A stretch of 33,722 nucleotides of DNA. Source: Eisenbergiella tayi (GTDB lineage: Bacteria; Bacillota; Clostridia; Lachnospirales; Lachnospiraceae). The stretch lies in the NCBI RefSeq assembly GCF_001881565.1, contig NZ_MPDJ01000003.1:71734-105455 (forward strand), given 5' to 3'. The translations under genes and the position numbers were made by a program. The stretch's first letter is position 1; each line of letters begins with the position of its first letter. The notes beneath the pieces are model-generated. The model was not told the DNA's origin. It made no database searches and saw only the letters and a list, made by a program, of their open reading frames with translations. Below are positions 7,702 to 17,106 of this stretch, piece after piece.

Positions 7702-10700
7702 ATGCTGTATCAGAAAAAACAGGAAGAGACATTAACGGAAGAATTATTCAAAAACCCGTCCGGTGAATACCGAGGGGCACCCTTTTGGGCCTGGAACTGT
7801 AAGGTGACGAAAGAGCAGATAGATGACCAGACGGAGATATTTTTGCGGATGGGGATGGGCGGGGCCCATATCCATTGCAGGACGGGGATGAATATTCCCT
7901 ATATGAGTGAAGAATTTCTGGATCAGGTATCGTATGCCCATGAAAAGTTCCGGGAAAAGGGGATGCTGACCTGGCTGTACGACGAAGACCGCTGGCCCTC
8001 CGGGTACGGCGGCGGATTTGTCACAAAGGATCCGGAATTCCGTATGAGATTCCTTGTCTTTTCTCCGGAGGAAATACCGGAAGGCGTACCCGAAGACAGA
8101 GGGCGGGACGTATCGGCGGCCGTGATTATCAGAAGCGCATCCAGAAAACTGCTGAAAAGGTATGGGGTATTGCTGAATGCGGATGGTACCATGGAGGATT
8201 ACCGGGCTCTGGAAGATGGAGAGGAGATTCCGGAGGGATATGATCCCTGGTATGCCTACCTGGAAATTTCAGGCGATAATGTCTGGTTTAATAATCAGGC
8301 CTATGTGAATACCCTGGATGAAAAGGCGATCGCCCGTTTCCTGGAAGTGACGCATGAGAAGTATAATGAAAAAATGGGCGAATATTTTGGAAAGGATATT
8401 CCGGCCATTTTTACGGATGAACCGCAGTTTGCCCATAAAACCAGGCTGGGGAGGGCCCATGACAGAAAAGCCCAGTTCATTCCCTATACGGATGATTTTG
8501 AAGAAACATATGAAGCGGCTTATGGTGAGGAATTCCTGAAATATCTTCCCGAAGTTTTCTGGGAACGGGCAGAGGAGCCGGTTTCGGAGACGAGATACCG
8601 GTATCATGATCATATCGCGGAACGTTTTGCCCGCGCCTATGCGGATCAGACAGGAAGCTGGTGTACCGGACACGGAATTGTGCTGACAGGTCACATGATG
8701 GAGGAACCGACCTTGAAAAGCCAGACGGCGGCATTGGGAGAGGCGATGCGTTCCTATCGGAGCTTCCATATTCCGGGAATCGATATTCTGTGTGATTCCA
8801 GGGAGCTGACGACGGCAAAGCAGGCGCAGAGTGCGGTTCATCAGTACGGCAGGGAAGGGATGGTCAGTGAAATCTACGGCGTGACAAACTGGGACTTTGA
8901 TTTCCGGGGACATAAGCTGGCAGGTGACTGGCAGGCGGCCCTCGGTGTGACGGTGAGGGTCCATCATTTGGCCTGGGTTTCCATGGAGGGAGAAGCGAAA
9001 AGGGATTATCCGGCCTGTATCGGCTATCAGTCCCCCTGGTTTGAGGAATATAAGCTGATTGAGGATTATTTTGCCAGAGTGAATACGGCGCTTGTCAGAG
9101 GAAAGCCTCTGGTACGTATAGGCGTGATACATCCTGTGGAATCTTACTGGCTGAAGTGGGGAAGTGAGGAAACCACCTATGCAGACAGGGAGGCGATGGA
9201 AGAAAAATTCGACAGCCTGATAAAATGGCTGCTGTATGGGCTGCAGGATTTTGACTATATCGCGGAATCCCTGCTGGAGGATCTTCAGGAGGGAGAAAAG
9301 GGATTTACCGCAGGAAAAATGCGGTATGACGTGATATTGGTGCCGGACTGCCTGACCTTGCGCGAGAATACGGTGATGAGGCTGGAGGCCTTTGTGAAGG
9401 AGGGCGGAAACGTCATATTCATGGGAGGCATTCCCGAATATGTGGCGGCCCGCAAGAGTGACCGGGCGGCGAAGCTGGCGGGACATTGTATGAAAATACC
9501 CTTTGAAAAGAGGGAATTAATGAGAAGGCTGGAACCGTACCGTATGCTGGATATCCGGAATCAGGCCGGAATTCCCACGGATCATTTCCTTTATCAGATG
9601 CGTGAGGACGGAGAAAACAGGTGGATTTTCCTGGCCCATGGCAGAAAGCCGGAAAAGCCGGACAGTATGGAAAAAGAAAAACTGACGATAACCGTTTCGG
9701 GAATCTGGAGAGTGGATTTCTATGACGCGCTGTCTGGAAATGTGGAGGAAATTCCTGTATTTTATAAGGAAAACAGGACGGTATGGGAAATCACTTCCTA
9801 TGCCTGCGATTCCTTCCTGTATTGCCTGAAGCCCGGCAGATGCACCCTGCACAAAACCGTGAAGGCCACAGGACGGCAGCAGGCGGTGAAGCTTCCGGAA
9901 TCCGCCCGGGTAACGCTGGAGGAAGACAATGTCCTGCCGCTCGATATGGCGGAATTCCGGCTGGATGACGGGGAATGGAGAGAAAAAGAGGAAATACTCC
10001 GCCTGGATAATCAAATCCGCGAAGAGCTGGGATATCCCAGAAGGGCCGACGCCTACGCGCAGCCCTGGATCTACGGAAAACAGGAATATGAACACAGGGT
10101 ATCCCTGCGTTTTCACATAAATTCTGAAATCGATATAACAGACGTCCGGCTGGCGCTGGAAAATGCGGATATCACAGAAGTATTCTGGAATAACAGAAAA
10201 ATAGAAGATCCCGCAGAGGGTTATTATGTCGACAAACAGATCCGAACAGTAAAACTGGACGGCGTAAAGGCAGGCGGGAATATTCTGGAGGTACATATCC
10301 CATATCATGCCAATGTCAATGTGGAAGCCATGTATCTTCTCGGAGATTTCGGCGTAAAGGTCGGGGGCTGTACCGCGGTTCTGACAGAGCCGGTAAGGGA
10401 GCTGGCCTTCGGAGATATCTGTACCCAGGGGCTGCCCTTTTACGGAGGGAATCTGACCCTGCATATGCCTGTGGAGATCAGGCAGGACGGCACGCTTTCC
10501 GTTTGGGTAACCAAATTCCGGAGTCCATTGATAGAAGTTACGCTGAACGGCACGGAGAAAAGGAAGATTTTTAAGAGCCCCTGCCGGGCGGAATTTGAAG
10601 GGGTAAAAAAAGGCAGCTGTGAACTGGCGCTTAAGGTATTCGGAAACCGGAAGAACACGTTCGGCCAGCTGCATAACTGCAGCGATACACAGACCTGGTG

Positions 10701-10809
10701 CGGGCCGGATGCCTGGAGGACAACAGGAGAAAACTGGGCGTATGAATACCAGCTTACACAGACAGGAATCCTGGTATCCCCATATGCTGTGTTAACGGAG
10801 GAACCGTAG
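7702..10809 (+). CDS. Large cytoplasmic glycoside hydrolase, family uncertain (GH106-like layout)
   Basis: A protein of 1035 residues without a signal peptide. Residues about 20-460 look like a TIM-barrel hydrolase: RGAPFWAWN (24-32), MGMGGAHIHCRTG (50-62), WLYDEDRWPSG (91-101), and IPAIFTDEPQF (233-243). The D239-E240 pair and E390 in VSEIYGV are candidate catalytic acids. Residues about 470-640 resemble the glutamine-amidotransferase-like domain found behind GH42-type barrels (YDVILVPDCLTL and then GGNVIFMGG). The C-terminal third looks like beta-sandwich, galactose-binding-like domains. Proteins of this type are usually annotated only as glycosyl hydrolase; the specificity is unknown to me. 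ATG 7702 is chosen because AGGAG lies 6 nt upstream. The longer TTG-initiated frame would start inside the terminator stem. It precedes the alpha-mannosidase by 25 bp, so it probably acts on the same imported glycan. Confidence 0.8.
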   Translation: MLYQKKQEETLTEELFKNPSGEYRGAPFWAWNCKVTKEQIDDQTEIFLRMGMGGAHIHCRTGMNIPYMSEEFLDQVSYAHEKFREKGMLTWLYDEDRWPSGYGGGFVTKDPEFRMRFLVFSPEEIPEGVPEDRGRDVSAAVIIRSASRKLLKRYGVLLNADGTMEDYRALEDGEEIPEGYDPWYAYLEISGDNVWFNNQAYVNTLDEKAIARFLEVTHEKYNEKMGEYFGKDIPAIFTDEPQFAHKTRLGRAHDRKAQFIPYTDDFEETYEAAYGEEFLKYLPEVFWERAEEPVSETRYRYHDHIAERFARAYADQTGSWCTGHGIVLTGHMMEEPTLKSQTAALGEAMRSYRSFHIPGIDILCDSRELTTAKQAQSAVHQYGREGMVSEIYGVTNWDFDFRGHKLAGDWQAALGVTVRVHHLAWVSMEGEAKRDYPACIGYQSPWFEEYKLIEDYFARVNTALVRGKPLVRIGVIHPVESYWLKWGSEETTYADREAMEEKFDSLIKWLLYGLQDFDYIAESLLEDLQEGEKGFTAGKMRYDVILVPDCLTLRENTVMRLEAFVKEGGNVIFMGGIPEYVAARKSDRAAKLAGHCMKIPFEKRELMRRLEPYRMLDIRNQAGIPTDHFLYQMREDGENRWIFLAHGRKPEKPDSMEKEKLTITVSGIWRVDFYDALSGNVEEIPVFYKENRTVWEITSYACDSFLYCLKPGRCTLHKTVKATGRQQAVKLPESARVTLEEDNVLPLDMAEFRLDDGEWREKEEILRLDNQIREELGYPRRADAYAQPWIYGKQEYEHRVSLRFHINSEIDITDVRLALENADITEVFWNNRKIEDPAEGYYVDKQIRTVKLDGVKAGGNILEVHIPYHANVNVEAMYLLGDFGVKVGGCTAVLTEPVRELAFGDICTQGLPFYGGNLTLHMPVEIRQDGTLSVWVTKFRSPLIEVTLNGTEKRKIFKSPCRAEFEGVKKGSCELALKVFGNRKNTFGQLHNCSDTQTWCGPDAWRTTGENWAYEYQLTQTGILVSPYAVLTEEP

Positions 10810-10834
10810 GTTTCATGAAGGGAAGGAGTGCATT

Positions 10835-13800
10835 ATGTTTTTAACGTTGGATAAATTCAGGCAGAGAGTCAGGGAACTGGGGGAAAAAAGATATTTCGGC
10901 CACAGCTGTATTGCCCCTTTTATATCCATGGAGGGAAATCTTCCTCCGGATGAAAGCTACAAGGAACTGCCTGAAAAGGTAGAAGGGCCGGAGTTCGGCC
11001 TCCATGATTTCTTTGTGGGAAGGGACAGGTATTTATGGCTGGAAAGGACCGTTAAGCTTCCGGAAGCAAAAGAAGGCTGTGAGACGGTGGGATTATTTGA
11101 TTTCGGGGAAACCGGCGGCGGATATAACAGCGGATTTGAATCCCTGCTGTATGTGGACGGGCACCCTTACCAGGGAGTGGATACCCATCATAAGGAAGTG
11201 ATTTTCCGGGGGAAAGAAGGAAAAGAGGTCTGCCTTACCTTCCTTTTGTGGACGGGCCTTGAGGGAGGCGGGGAGCATACCTCCTTTTACCATCAGTGCC
11301 GGCAGGCGGATGTAGCGTATCTTCATAAAAAGACGGATGAGCTTTATTATTTCGCAAAAGCCATCACGGAAACGCTTCTGCTTCTCCCTCCGGAGAATGA
11401 GCAGTATGCGAAGCTGAAGGCGGCGCTGGATCGCACCTTTTCCTGTATCAACTGGGATGAAGAATCCTTTTATGAAACGGCGGAAAAGGCTCATGATATG
11501 CTGATGGATGAGCTGGATCGGATGGAAAAAAGCACAGAGGTGACGGTGAATGTGGTGGGGCATACCCATATCGATGTGGCCTGGCTGTGGAGGCTGAAGC
11601 ATACCAGGGAAAAAGCCCAGCGCTCCTTCTCAACCGTACTCCGCCTGATGGAGCTGTACGACGAATATATTTTCCTGCAGACACAGCCCCAGCTTTATAA
11701 ATATGTGAAGGAGGACTGTCCGGAATTATATGAAAAGATCAGGCAGAAGGCTGCAGAAGGAAAATGGGAGCCGGACGGCGGCATGTGGGTCGAAGCGGAC
11801 TGCAATCTTTCTTCCGGAGAGGCCCTGGTCCGCCAGTTCCTGTACGGAACCCGTTTCCTGGAACAGGAATTCGGGAAAAAATGCGAATACCTTTGGCTGC
11901 CTGACGTATTCGGCTACAGCTGGGCCCTGCCGCAGATTTTAAAGCAGTGTGAAATCAATACCTTTATGACGACGAAAATCAGCTGGAATCAGTTTAACAG
12001 CATCCCGGACGACCTGTTCTGGTGGAGGGGCATCGACGGAAGTGAGATCCTCACCTATTTTGTAAATACGCCCGGCGAGGGACAGGATATGGATACCAGA
12101 TATGCCACCTATAATGGAATGGTTACTCCCCACGCAGTCCTGGGAAGCTGGAATAAGTTCAAAAACAAAGATCTGAGCAGGGATACCCTGATCTCTTACG
12201 GCTACGGTGACGGCGGAGGCGGAGTCACCAGGGACATGCTGGAGCTGAGAAGGGCCATGGATGTGATTCCGGGGCTTCCCCATGTAAAATCGGTACAGGC
12301 GGGAGAATTTTTCAGAAAGCTGCATGAAAACGTGGAAAATACAGACCGTTATGTTCATACATGGGACGGGGAGCTGTATCTGGAATATCACAGAGGAACA
12401 TATACTTCGCAGGCATACAATAAAAAAACAAACCGCCATATGGAGAACAAGCTTGTGCAGACGGAATGGCTGTCCTCACTCGCCTATATCCTGGGGGGAG
12501 GCTATGCCGGACAGGAACTGAATGACAGCTGGGAATGTGTTCTGCTTCATCAGTTTCATGATATTATTCCGGGTTCTTCCATTCACGAAGTATATGAGGA
12601 TTCCAGGATCAATTACCGCACGGCGGAAGAACGTGCCGATCATGTGTGGGAAGAAGCCCTGAAAACAGTAATACAGGAAAAAGAGCATACCTACAGCGTG
12701 TATTCCACAAACAGCTTCGGAGGAAAAGAACTGGTTTTGATTCCCGAACAGGAAGAAGGAAGCTTCACGGACGGCAGCGGACGAAAGCTGGAAGCACAAA
12801 AAACGGAAAGGGGTTATGAAGTACAGGTGGAAACAGAACCCTTTTCCGCGATTCCCGTTATTTTCATACCGGGAGAAAAAAAGACGGCTGTACCAAAGAC
12901 AGCTTCCTCATTTGATGGGGCATCAATAGAAACGCCCCGCTATTCCATAGCCTGGAATGAAGAAGGGCAGCTGACCCGGATTTACGATAAGAGGGTGGAA
13001 CGTTCCGTGCTGAAGGAAGGGCAGCTGGGCAATGTCCTGGAGGTATATGAAGATAAGCCCATCAATTTCGATGCCTGGGATATTGATATTTTCTATACAC
13101 AGAAGATGGAAAGGGCAAAACTGGCGAAAGCCCCGGAGCTGGTGGAAAACGGGAGCCTGAAGGCGGTTGTCCGTTTTGTATTCCGGTATCACAAATCCGT
13201 GATCCAACAGGATATGACAGTCTTCAGGGATTCCGGAAATATTGATTTCGTCACCCGTGTGGATTGGCAGGAAACGCACAGACTGCTGAAGGCGGCGTTC
13301 TATACGGATATCCGCTCCGTGAAGGCGTCATATGACATCCAGTTCGGGCATGTGGAACGTCCCACGCATTGGAATACAAGCTGGGATTGGGCGAGATTCG
13401 AGGTCTGCGGGCACAAATGGGCGGATCTGTCTGAGACCGGCTATGGCGTCAGCCTGCTGAACAACTGTAAGTACGGTTACAGCATTAAGGATCAGGCGAT
13501 AAAGCTAAGCCTGCTGAAGAGTGCGGTATATCCGGATACAGAAGCCGATAAAGGGACACATGAATTTACCTATTCCCTGTATCCCCATGAAGGCAGCGTG
13601 ACGGAAGGAGGAACCATTGAAGCAGCCAGCCGTCTTAACCTTCCTGCACAGGCAGTTCCGGGACAGTTTGCCGATCAGAGAAAAATCGTGAAGGTATCCA
13701 CTGACAGGGTTCAGATTGATGCGGTGAAAAAGGCCGAGGATGAAGACTGCCTTATCGTAAGGCTTCATGAATGCAGAGGAGGGAGAGGGAAGGTGAAGCT

Positions 13801-13936
13801 GTCTTCCGAATTCCCGGTAAAGAAGCTGGTACCCTGCAATCTGCTGGAGCATGACTGCGGAGAGGCCGTTGAAGGAGCTGAGGCGGTATTTCCCATCACA
13901 CCTTTTGAGATTAAGACTTTTAAAATGTACTTATAG
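10835..13936 (+). CDS. Alpha-mannosidase, glycoside hydrolase family 38
   Basis: A zinc-dependent retaining alpha-mannosidase of 1033 residues, a usual length for bacterial GH38. An N-terminal accessory region (1-235) precedes the catalytic domain. VGHTHIDVAWLW supplies the metal ligands H245 and D247. WLPDVFGYSWALPQ carries the nucleophile D357. HQFHDIIPGS (572-581) gives the last metal-binding histidine, H575. C-terminal beta-sandwich domains fill the rest. No signal peptide is seen, so it removes mannose in the cytoplasm from imported oligosaccharides. The ribosome site AAGGAG is at 10823-10828. It is flanked by the unassigned hydrolase and a second binding lipoprotein in one operon. Confidence 0.95.
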   Translation: MFLTLDKFRQRVRELGEKRYFGHSCIAPFISMEGNLPPDESYKELPEKVEGPEFGLHDFFVGRDRYLWLERTVKLPEAKEGCETVGLFDFGETGGGYNSGFESLLYVDGHPYQGVDTHHKEVIFRGKEGKEVCLTFLLWTGLEGGGEHTSFYHQCRQADVAYLHKKTDELYYFAKAITETLLLLPPENEQYAKLKAALDRTFSCINWDEESFYETAEKAHDMLMDELDRMEKSTEVTVNVVGHTHIDVAWLWRLKHTREKAQRSFSTVLRLMELYDEYIFLQTQPQLYKYVKEDCPELYEKIRQKAAEGKWEPDGGMWVEADCNLSSGEALVRQFLYGTRFLEQEFGKKCEYLWLPDVFGYSWALPQILKQCEINTFMTTKISWNQFNSIPDDLFWWRGIDGSEILTYFVNTPGEGQDMDTRYATYNGMVTPHAVLGSWNKFKNKDLSRDTLISYGYGDGGGGVTRDMLELRRAMDVIPGLPHVKSVQAGEFFRKLHENVENTDRYVHTWDGELYLEYHRGTYTSQAYNKKTNRHMENKLVQTEWLSSLAYILGGGYAGQELNDSWECVLLHQFHDIIPGSSIHEVYEDSRINYRTAEERADHVWEEALKTVIQEKEHTYSVYSTNSFGGKELVLIPEQEEGSFTDGSGRKLEAQKTERGYEVQVETEPFSAIPVIFIPGEKKTAVPKTASSFDGASIETPRYSIAWNEEGQLTRIYDKRVERSVLKEGQLGNVLEVYEDKPINFDAWDIDIFYTQKMERAKLAKAPELVENGSLKAVVRFVFRYHKSVIQQDMTVFRDSGNIDFVTRVDWQETHRLLKAAFYTDIRSVKASYDIQFGHVERPTHWNTSWDWARFEVCGHKWADLSETGYGVSLLNNCKYGYSIKDQAIKLSLLKSAVYPDTEADKGTHEFTYSLYPHEGSVTEGGTIEAASRLNLPAQAVPGQFADQRKIVKVSTDRVQIDAVKKAEDEDCLIVRLHECRGGRGKVKLSSEFPVKKLVPCNLLEHDCGEAVEGAEAVFPITPFEIKTFKMYL

Positions 13937-13965
13937 AGGAAACATCAGTGTCCTGGGAGGGGAAG

Positions 13966-15303
13966 ATGAGAGGGAAGAAATGGACTGTATTGGTGCTGTT
14001 GTCTGCCATGTTCCTTTGGAGCATGGCAGGCTGCAAAGCTTCGGAAAGCAGATCGGATATTCCGGAAACCGTTCCGGCGGAAGAAAGCCCGGTAACAGAC
14101 GGCGGCGGGGAAGAGAAGCCCTTCGCCGGGGTAACGCTGACCTTACTGAATTTTTCATCCGCAACTCCCGGCGGAGTATTGACTGCCACCTGTGAGGCGG
14201 CAGAAGAAAAATTCGGTTTTCATATAGAAATAGAGCCCTGCTACGATGACAATGTGGTGAGAACGAGGCTGGCCATAGGTGATTGCCCGGATCTTCTGGT
14301 TTATAATACGGGAAGTCTTCTTTATTCACTGGCTCCGTCGGAATTTTTCCTGGATCTTACGGATACGAAGATGGCTGAAAAGCTTGATTCGGATTTTATC
14401 CGGGCGGCAAGCGTTGACGGCGTTCTTTATGGGATTCCCCAATGTGACAGCATGAGCGCCGGAGTCTTCTATAATAAAGAGCTCTATGAGGCATATGGGC
14501 TGGAGGTGCCGGAAACCTGGGAAGAATTCAGAAAAAACCTGGAAGTTTTACAGCATGCGGGCGTGGACGGAATGGGAATTTCACTGAGCGAACTCGTTTC
14601 CTCGCAGCTTCCGTTTCTTGCGGATAATTATCAGGTGATGTATGAAAATCCTGATTTTGCACAGGAGTTCACACATGGTGAAACAGGCTTTGCGGACTCA
14701 CATGAGGGACTCAGGACGTGGGAACGGTATGAAGAACTGGTTCCTTTTTTAAACGAGGACTGTGCAACAGCATCCAATCAGGAAATCGAGGATCGTTTTT
14801 TTGACAACAGAGTGGGACATCTGATTCAGTTTTCCAGCCGCATACCCGAATGGATGAATACCTATGGGGATGAAATTAATAAAATAGGATTTTTTGCCCT
14901 GCCGGGGGACACAAAGGAAGCGACAGGACTGACAATATGGCCTTCCAATGGCATTTACGGAAATAAAAAGAGTAAAAACCAGGAGGCCATCCTCACATTT
15001 ATGGAATGGTATGTATCGGAGGAAGGACAGGATGTGATGGCCTCTTTTTATTCACCCGCCGGAGTATTCCATACGGGATATCAGCCGAAGGAGAAATCCA
15101 TAGAACTGGTTCAGGAAGTACAGAAATATTATACGGAAGGCAACGTCATGCTGGCGCTGGAATATCTGACTCCCATCAAAGGAATAAACTGCGCCCAGAT
15201 CTGCAATAAGCTGGGAAACGGACGGATCAGCGCGTTGGAAGCGGCGGAGGCCTATGATGAGGAATGCAGAAAAATGGCGCTGCAGATAGGTTTATGGGAA
15301 TAG
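13966..15303 (+). CDS. Second extracellular solute-binding lipoprotein, adjacent to the sensor kinase
   Basis: A lipoprotein of 445 residues. The signal peptide ends in SMAGC with the cysteine at residue 23. The mature part has the family 1 binding-protein layout: VTLTLLNFSS near the start, CPDLLVYNTGSLLYSLAP, then SAGVFYNKELYEAYGLEVPETWEEF, and late FLE-type motifs around GYISDEEG-like text (YVSEEGQDVMASFY). ATG 13966 is preferred over the in-frame GTG 13948 because GGAGG at 13956-13960 fits it and the hydrophobic core starts directly. There is no second permease pair. The gene lies 21 bp ahead of the YesM-type kinase, so it may present ligand to the kinase rather than, or as well as, to the transporter. 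Confidence 0.9.
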   Translation: MRGKKWTVLVLLSAMFLWSMAGCKASESRSDIPETVPAEESPVTDGGGEEKPFAGVTLTLLNFSSATPGGVLTATCEAAEEKFGFHIEIEPCYDDNVVRTRLAIGDCPDLLVYNTGSLLYSLAPSEFFLDLTDTKMAEKLDSDFIRAASVDGVLYGIPQCDSMSAGVFYNKELYEAYGLEVPETWEEFRKNLEVLQHAGVDGMGISLSELVSSQLPFLADNYQVMYENPDFAQEFTHGETGFADSHEGLRTWERYEELVPFLNEDCATASNQEIEDRFFDNRVGHLIQFSSRIPEWMNTYGDEINKIGFFALPGDTKEATGLTIWPSNGIYGNKKSKNQEAILTFMEWYVSEEGQDVMASFYSPAGVFHTGYQPKEKSIELVQEVQKYYTEGNVMLALEYLTPIKGINCAQICNKLGNGRISALEAAEAYDEECRKMALQIGLWE

Positions 15304-15324
15304 CTGCCTTAAGGAGGAAGTCAC

Positions 15325-17100
15325 TTGAAATTTCAGTCAAAAATGAAAATCGTGTATATTATCCTGGGGATATTGGCAGCGACTGTTTCCGGATTTATTT
15401 ACTATTCGATCAGTGTGGACAAGCTCTATGGGAGGGAGATGCAGAATCTCACCATCAGCGCAGCCCAGCTGAATCAGCAGTATGATGAAATGATTAAATC
15501 CATGGAGGATATCAGCTATTACCTGCTCAGTGATGCGGATATGCTTTCGGCCATCACGTCGATTTCCACCATGGTGCGTTCGGAGAATACGGAGAATTAT
15601 TTTCAGGATGCGGAAAAGGAAATTATATCCCGGCAAAACAGCGATTACATCAGAAAACGATTCTACCGCGTCATATTCTGTAATGACAATTGCGAACCCA
15701 TCGGAAACAGCCAGGATATCCGGAAGGATATCAATTATAAAGAAATGCCCTGGTATGAAAAGGCTGAGAAAAACCCCAATACCTATACAACGATCGGACT
15801 GCACTGGGATCTGTGGGGACAGAATGATAAGATTCAGGTATTTTCCGTGATTAAGCAGATTCAGGGAAAGAATATGGGATACATAGAGGTTCAGCAAAGT
15901 GCCGATAAGGTACATGAGAAGCTCCGTATGGCGGATAAGGATCTGAAGGTATGTCTTGTGAATGAGGAAGGGGAGCTTCTTTACTGGAATACACAGGTAG
16001 ATATGGGATTTTGCCGCAGTCTGCTGGGCCGGGGAAAGATACCGGCGGGAAGATATGCCGGAGAGGAAGGGACAGACTATCTGGCGGCGGGTGTGTATAA
16101 TGAAGAGGCCGGAACCATGGTCCTGGTTTATAAGGACAGCTCCCTGATTCAGGGGGATATGGTGCATATTATGTATATGACCATATTCCTGGTGGGCTGT
16201 ATGCTTTTATTTTCCTTATTATACGTTGCAGTTTCCACCAGCCATTTAACGAAATCCATCATTCAATTGCAGAATGTCCTGGCGAATACAAACCTGGAGA
16301 CTCTGGATCAGATGGAGCCGCTGGAATTCCGCAATGAAAACGATGAATTTCAGAGGATAGGGCAGGTGTATGAAGAAATGCGGAGCCGTCTCAGCAAATC
16401 CATCGGCAGGGAAAGACAGCTGCTCACCCTGCAGCTGCAGGCGCAGTTCGATATGCTGCAGGCACAGGTCAACCCCCATTTTATATACAATGCATTGAAT
16501 GTGATTTCCAGCAGGGGGATTCTTGATGATGACGAAGTGATCTGTGAGATGTGCGATGAGCTTGCCGGACTGCTCCGGTATTCCACCGATACGAAAGAAA
16601 AATATGCCTCCATAAAGACAGAGCTGACTTATCTGGAACTGTATTTTTCCCTGCTGAAATATCGATATGAGCACAAGCTGGAATATACGATAGATTTGGA
16701 TAAGGCTATTGAAGAAGAGCGGGTGCCGAAGCTGGTGATCCAGCAGCTGGCGGAGAACAGCATCAACCATGGATATGCCAACAGCAGCAAGGTGATGAAG
16801 CTTTCCGTGCTGGGCTACAAGGATGAGAAGAACTGGTATATCCGGATCAGAGACAATGGAGAAGGCTTTTCCCCGGAGGTGCTTGTGCAGCTGACGGATG
16901 GAATGAAAAAGCTGAAACAGGATCTGCTGGATAACCGACAGAATGTGGAAATGAAAATCGGCGGGATGGGGATTTTGAATACCTTTGCCCGGCTGTATCT
17001 TTTGAAGGGGGAAAACCTGATTTTTGATATCCATAACCGTACGGAAGGCGGCGCGGAAATCATTATCGGTTCTGTAATTCAGGAAGAAAGGAATGTTTGA
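15325..17100 (+). CDS. YesM-family sensor histidine kinase (TTG start)
   Basis: A membrane sensor kinase of 591 residues. Membrane segment 1 is at about 8-28, an extracellular sensing domain (dCACHE-like size) at 30-278, and membrane segment 2 at about 282-303. A HAMP-like linker follows, then the His_kinase domain LQAQVNPHFIYNALN with phospho-acceptor H385. The ATPase domain has QLAENSINHGYA (N478) and DNGEGFS. The start is TTG at 15325: AGGAGG (15312-15317) lies 7 nt upstream, whereas the first ATG (15343) would be too far. It probably senses glycan or glycan-loaded lipoprotein outside the cell and phosphorylates the next gene product. The stop is only 6 bp from the regulator's start. Confidence 0.93.
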   Translation: MKFQSKMKIVYIILGILAATVSGFIYYSISVDKLYGREMQNLTISAAQLNQQYDEMIKSMEDISYYLLSDADMLSAITSISTMVRSENTENYFQDAEKEIISRQNSDYIRKRFYRVIFCNDNCEPIGNSQDIRKDINYKEMPWYEKAEKNPNTYTTIGLHWDLWGQNDKIQVFSVIKQIQGKNMGYIEVQQSADKVHEKLRMADKDLKVCLVNEEGELLYWNTQVDMGFCRSLLGRGKIPAGRYAGEEGTDYLAAGVYNEEAGTMVLVYKDSSLIQGDMVHIMYMTIFLVGCMLLFSLLYVAVSTSHLTKSIIQLQNVLANTNLETLDQMEPLEFRNENDEFQRIGQVYEEMRSRLSKSIGRERQLLTLQLQAQFDMLQAQVNPHFIYNALNVISSRGILDDDEVICEMCDELAGLLRYSTDTKEKYASIKTELTYLELYFSLLKYRYEHKLEYTIDLDKAIEEERVPKLVIQQLAENSINHGYANSSKVMKLSVLGYKDEKNWYIRIRDNGEGFSPEVLVQLTDGMKKLKQDLLDNRQNVEMKIGGMGILNTFARLYLLKGENLIFDIHNRTEGGAEIIIGSVIQEERNV

Positions 17101-17106
17101 TAATTT

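Noticed and set aside
8269..9486. Minus-strand frame of 405 codons opposite the large hydrolase
   Set aside because: It is a shadow of a conserved hydrolase domain without recognisable motifs.
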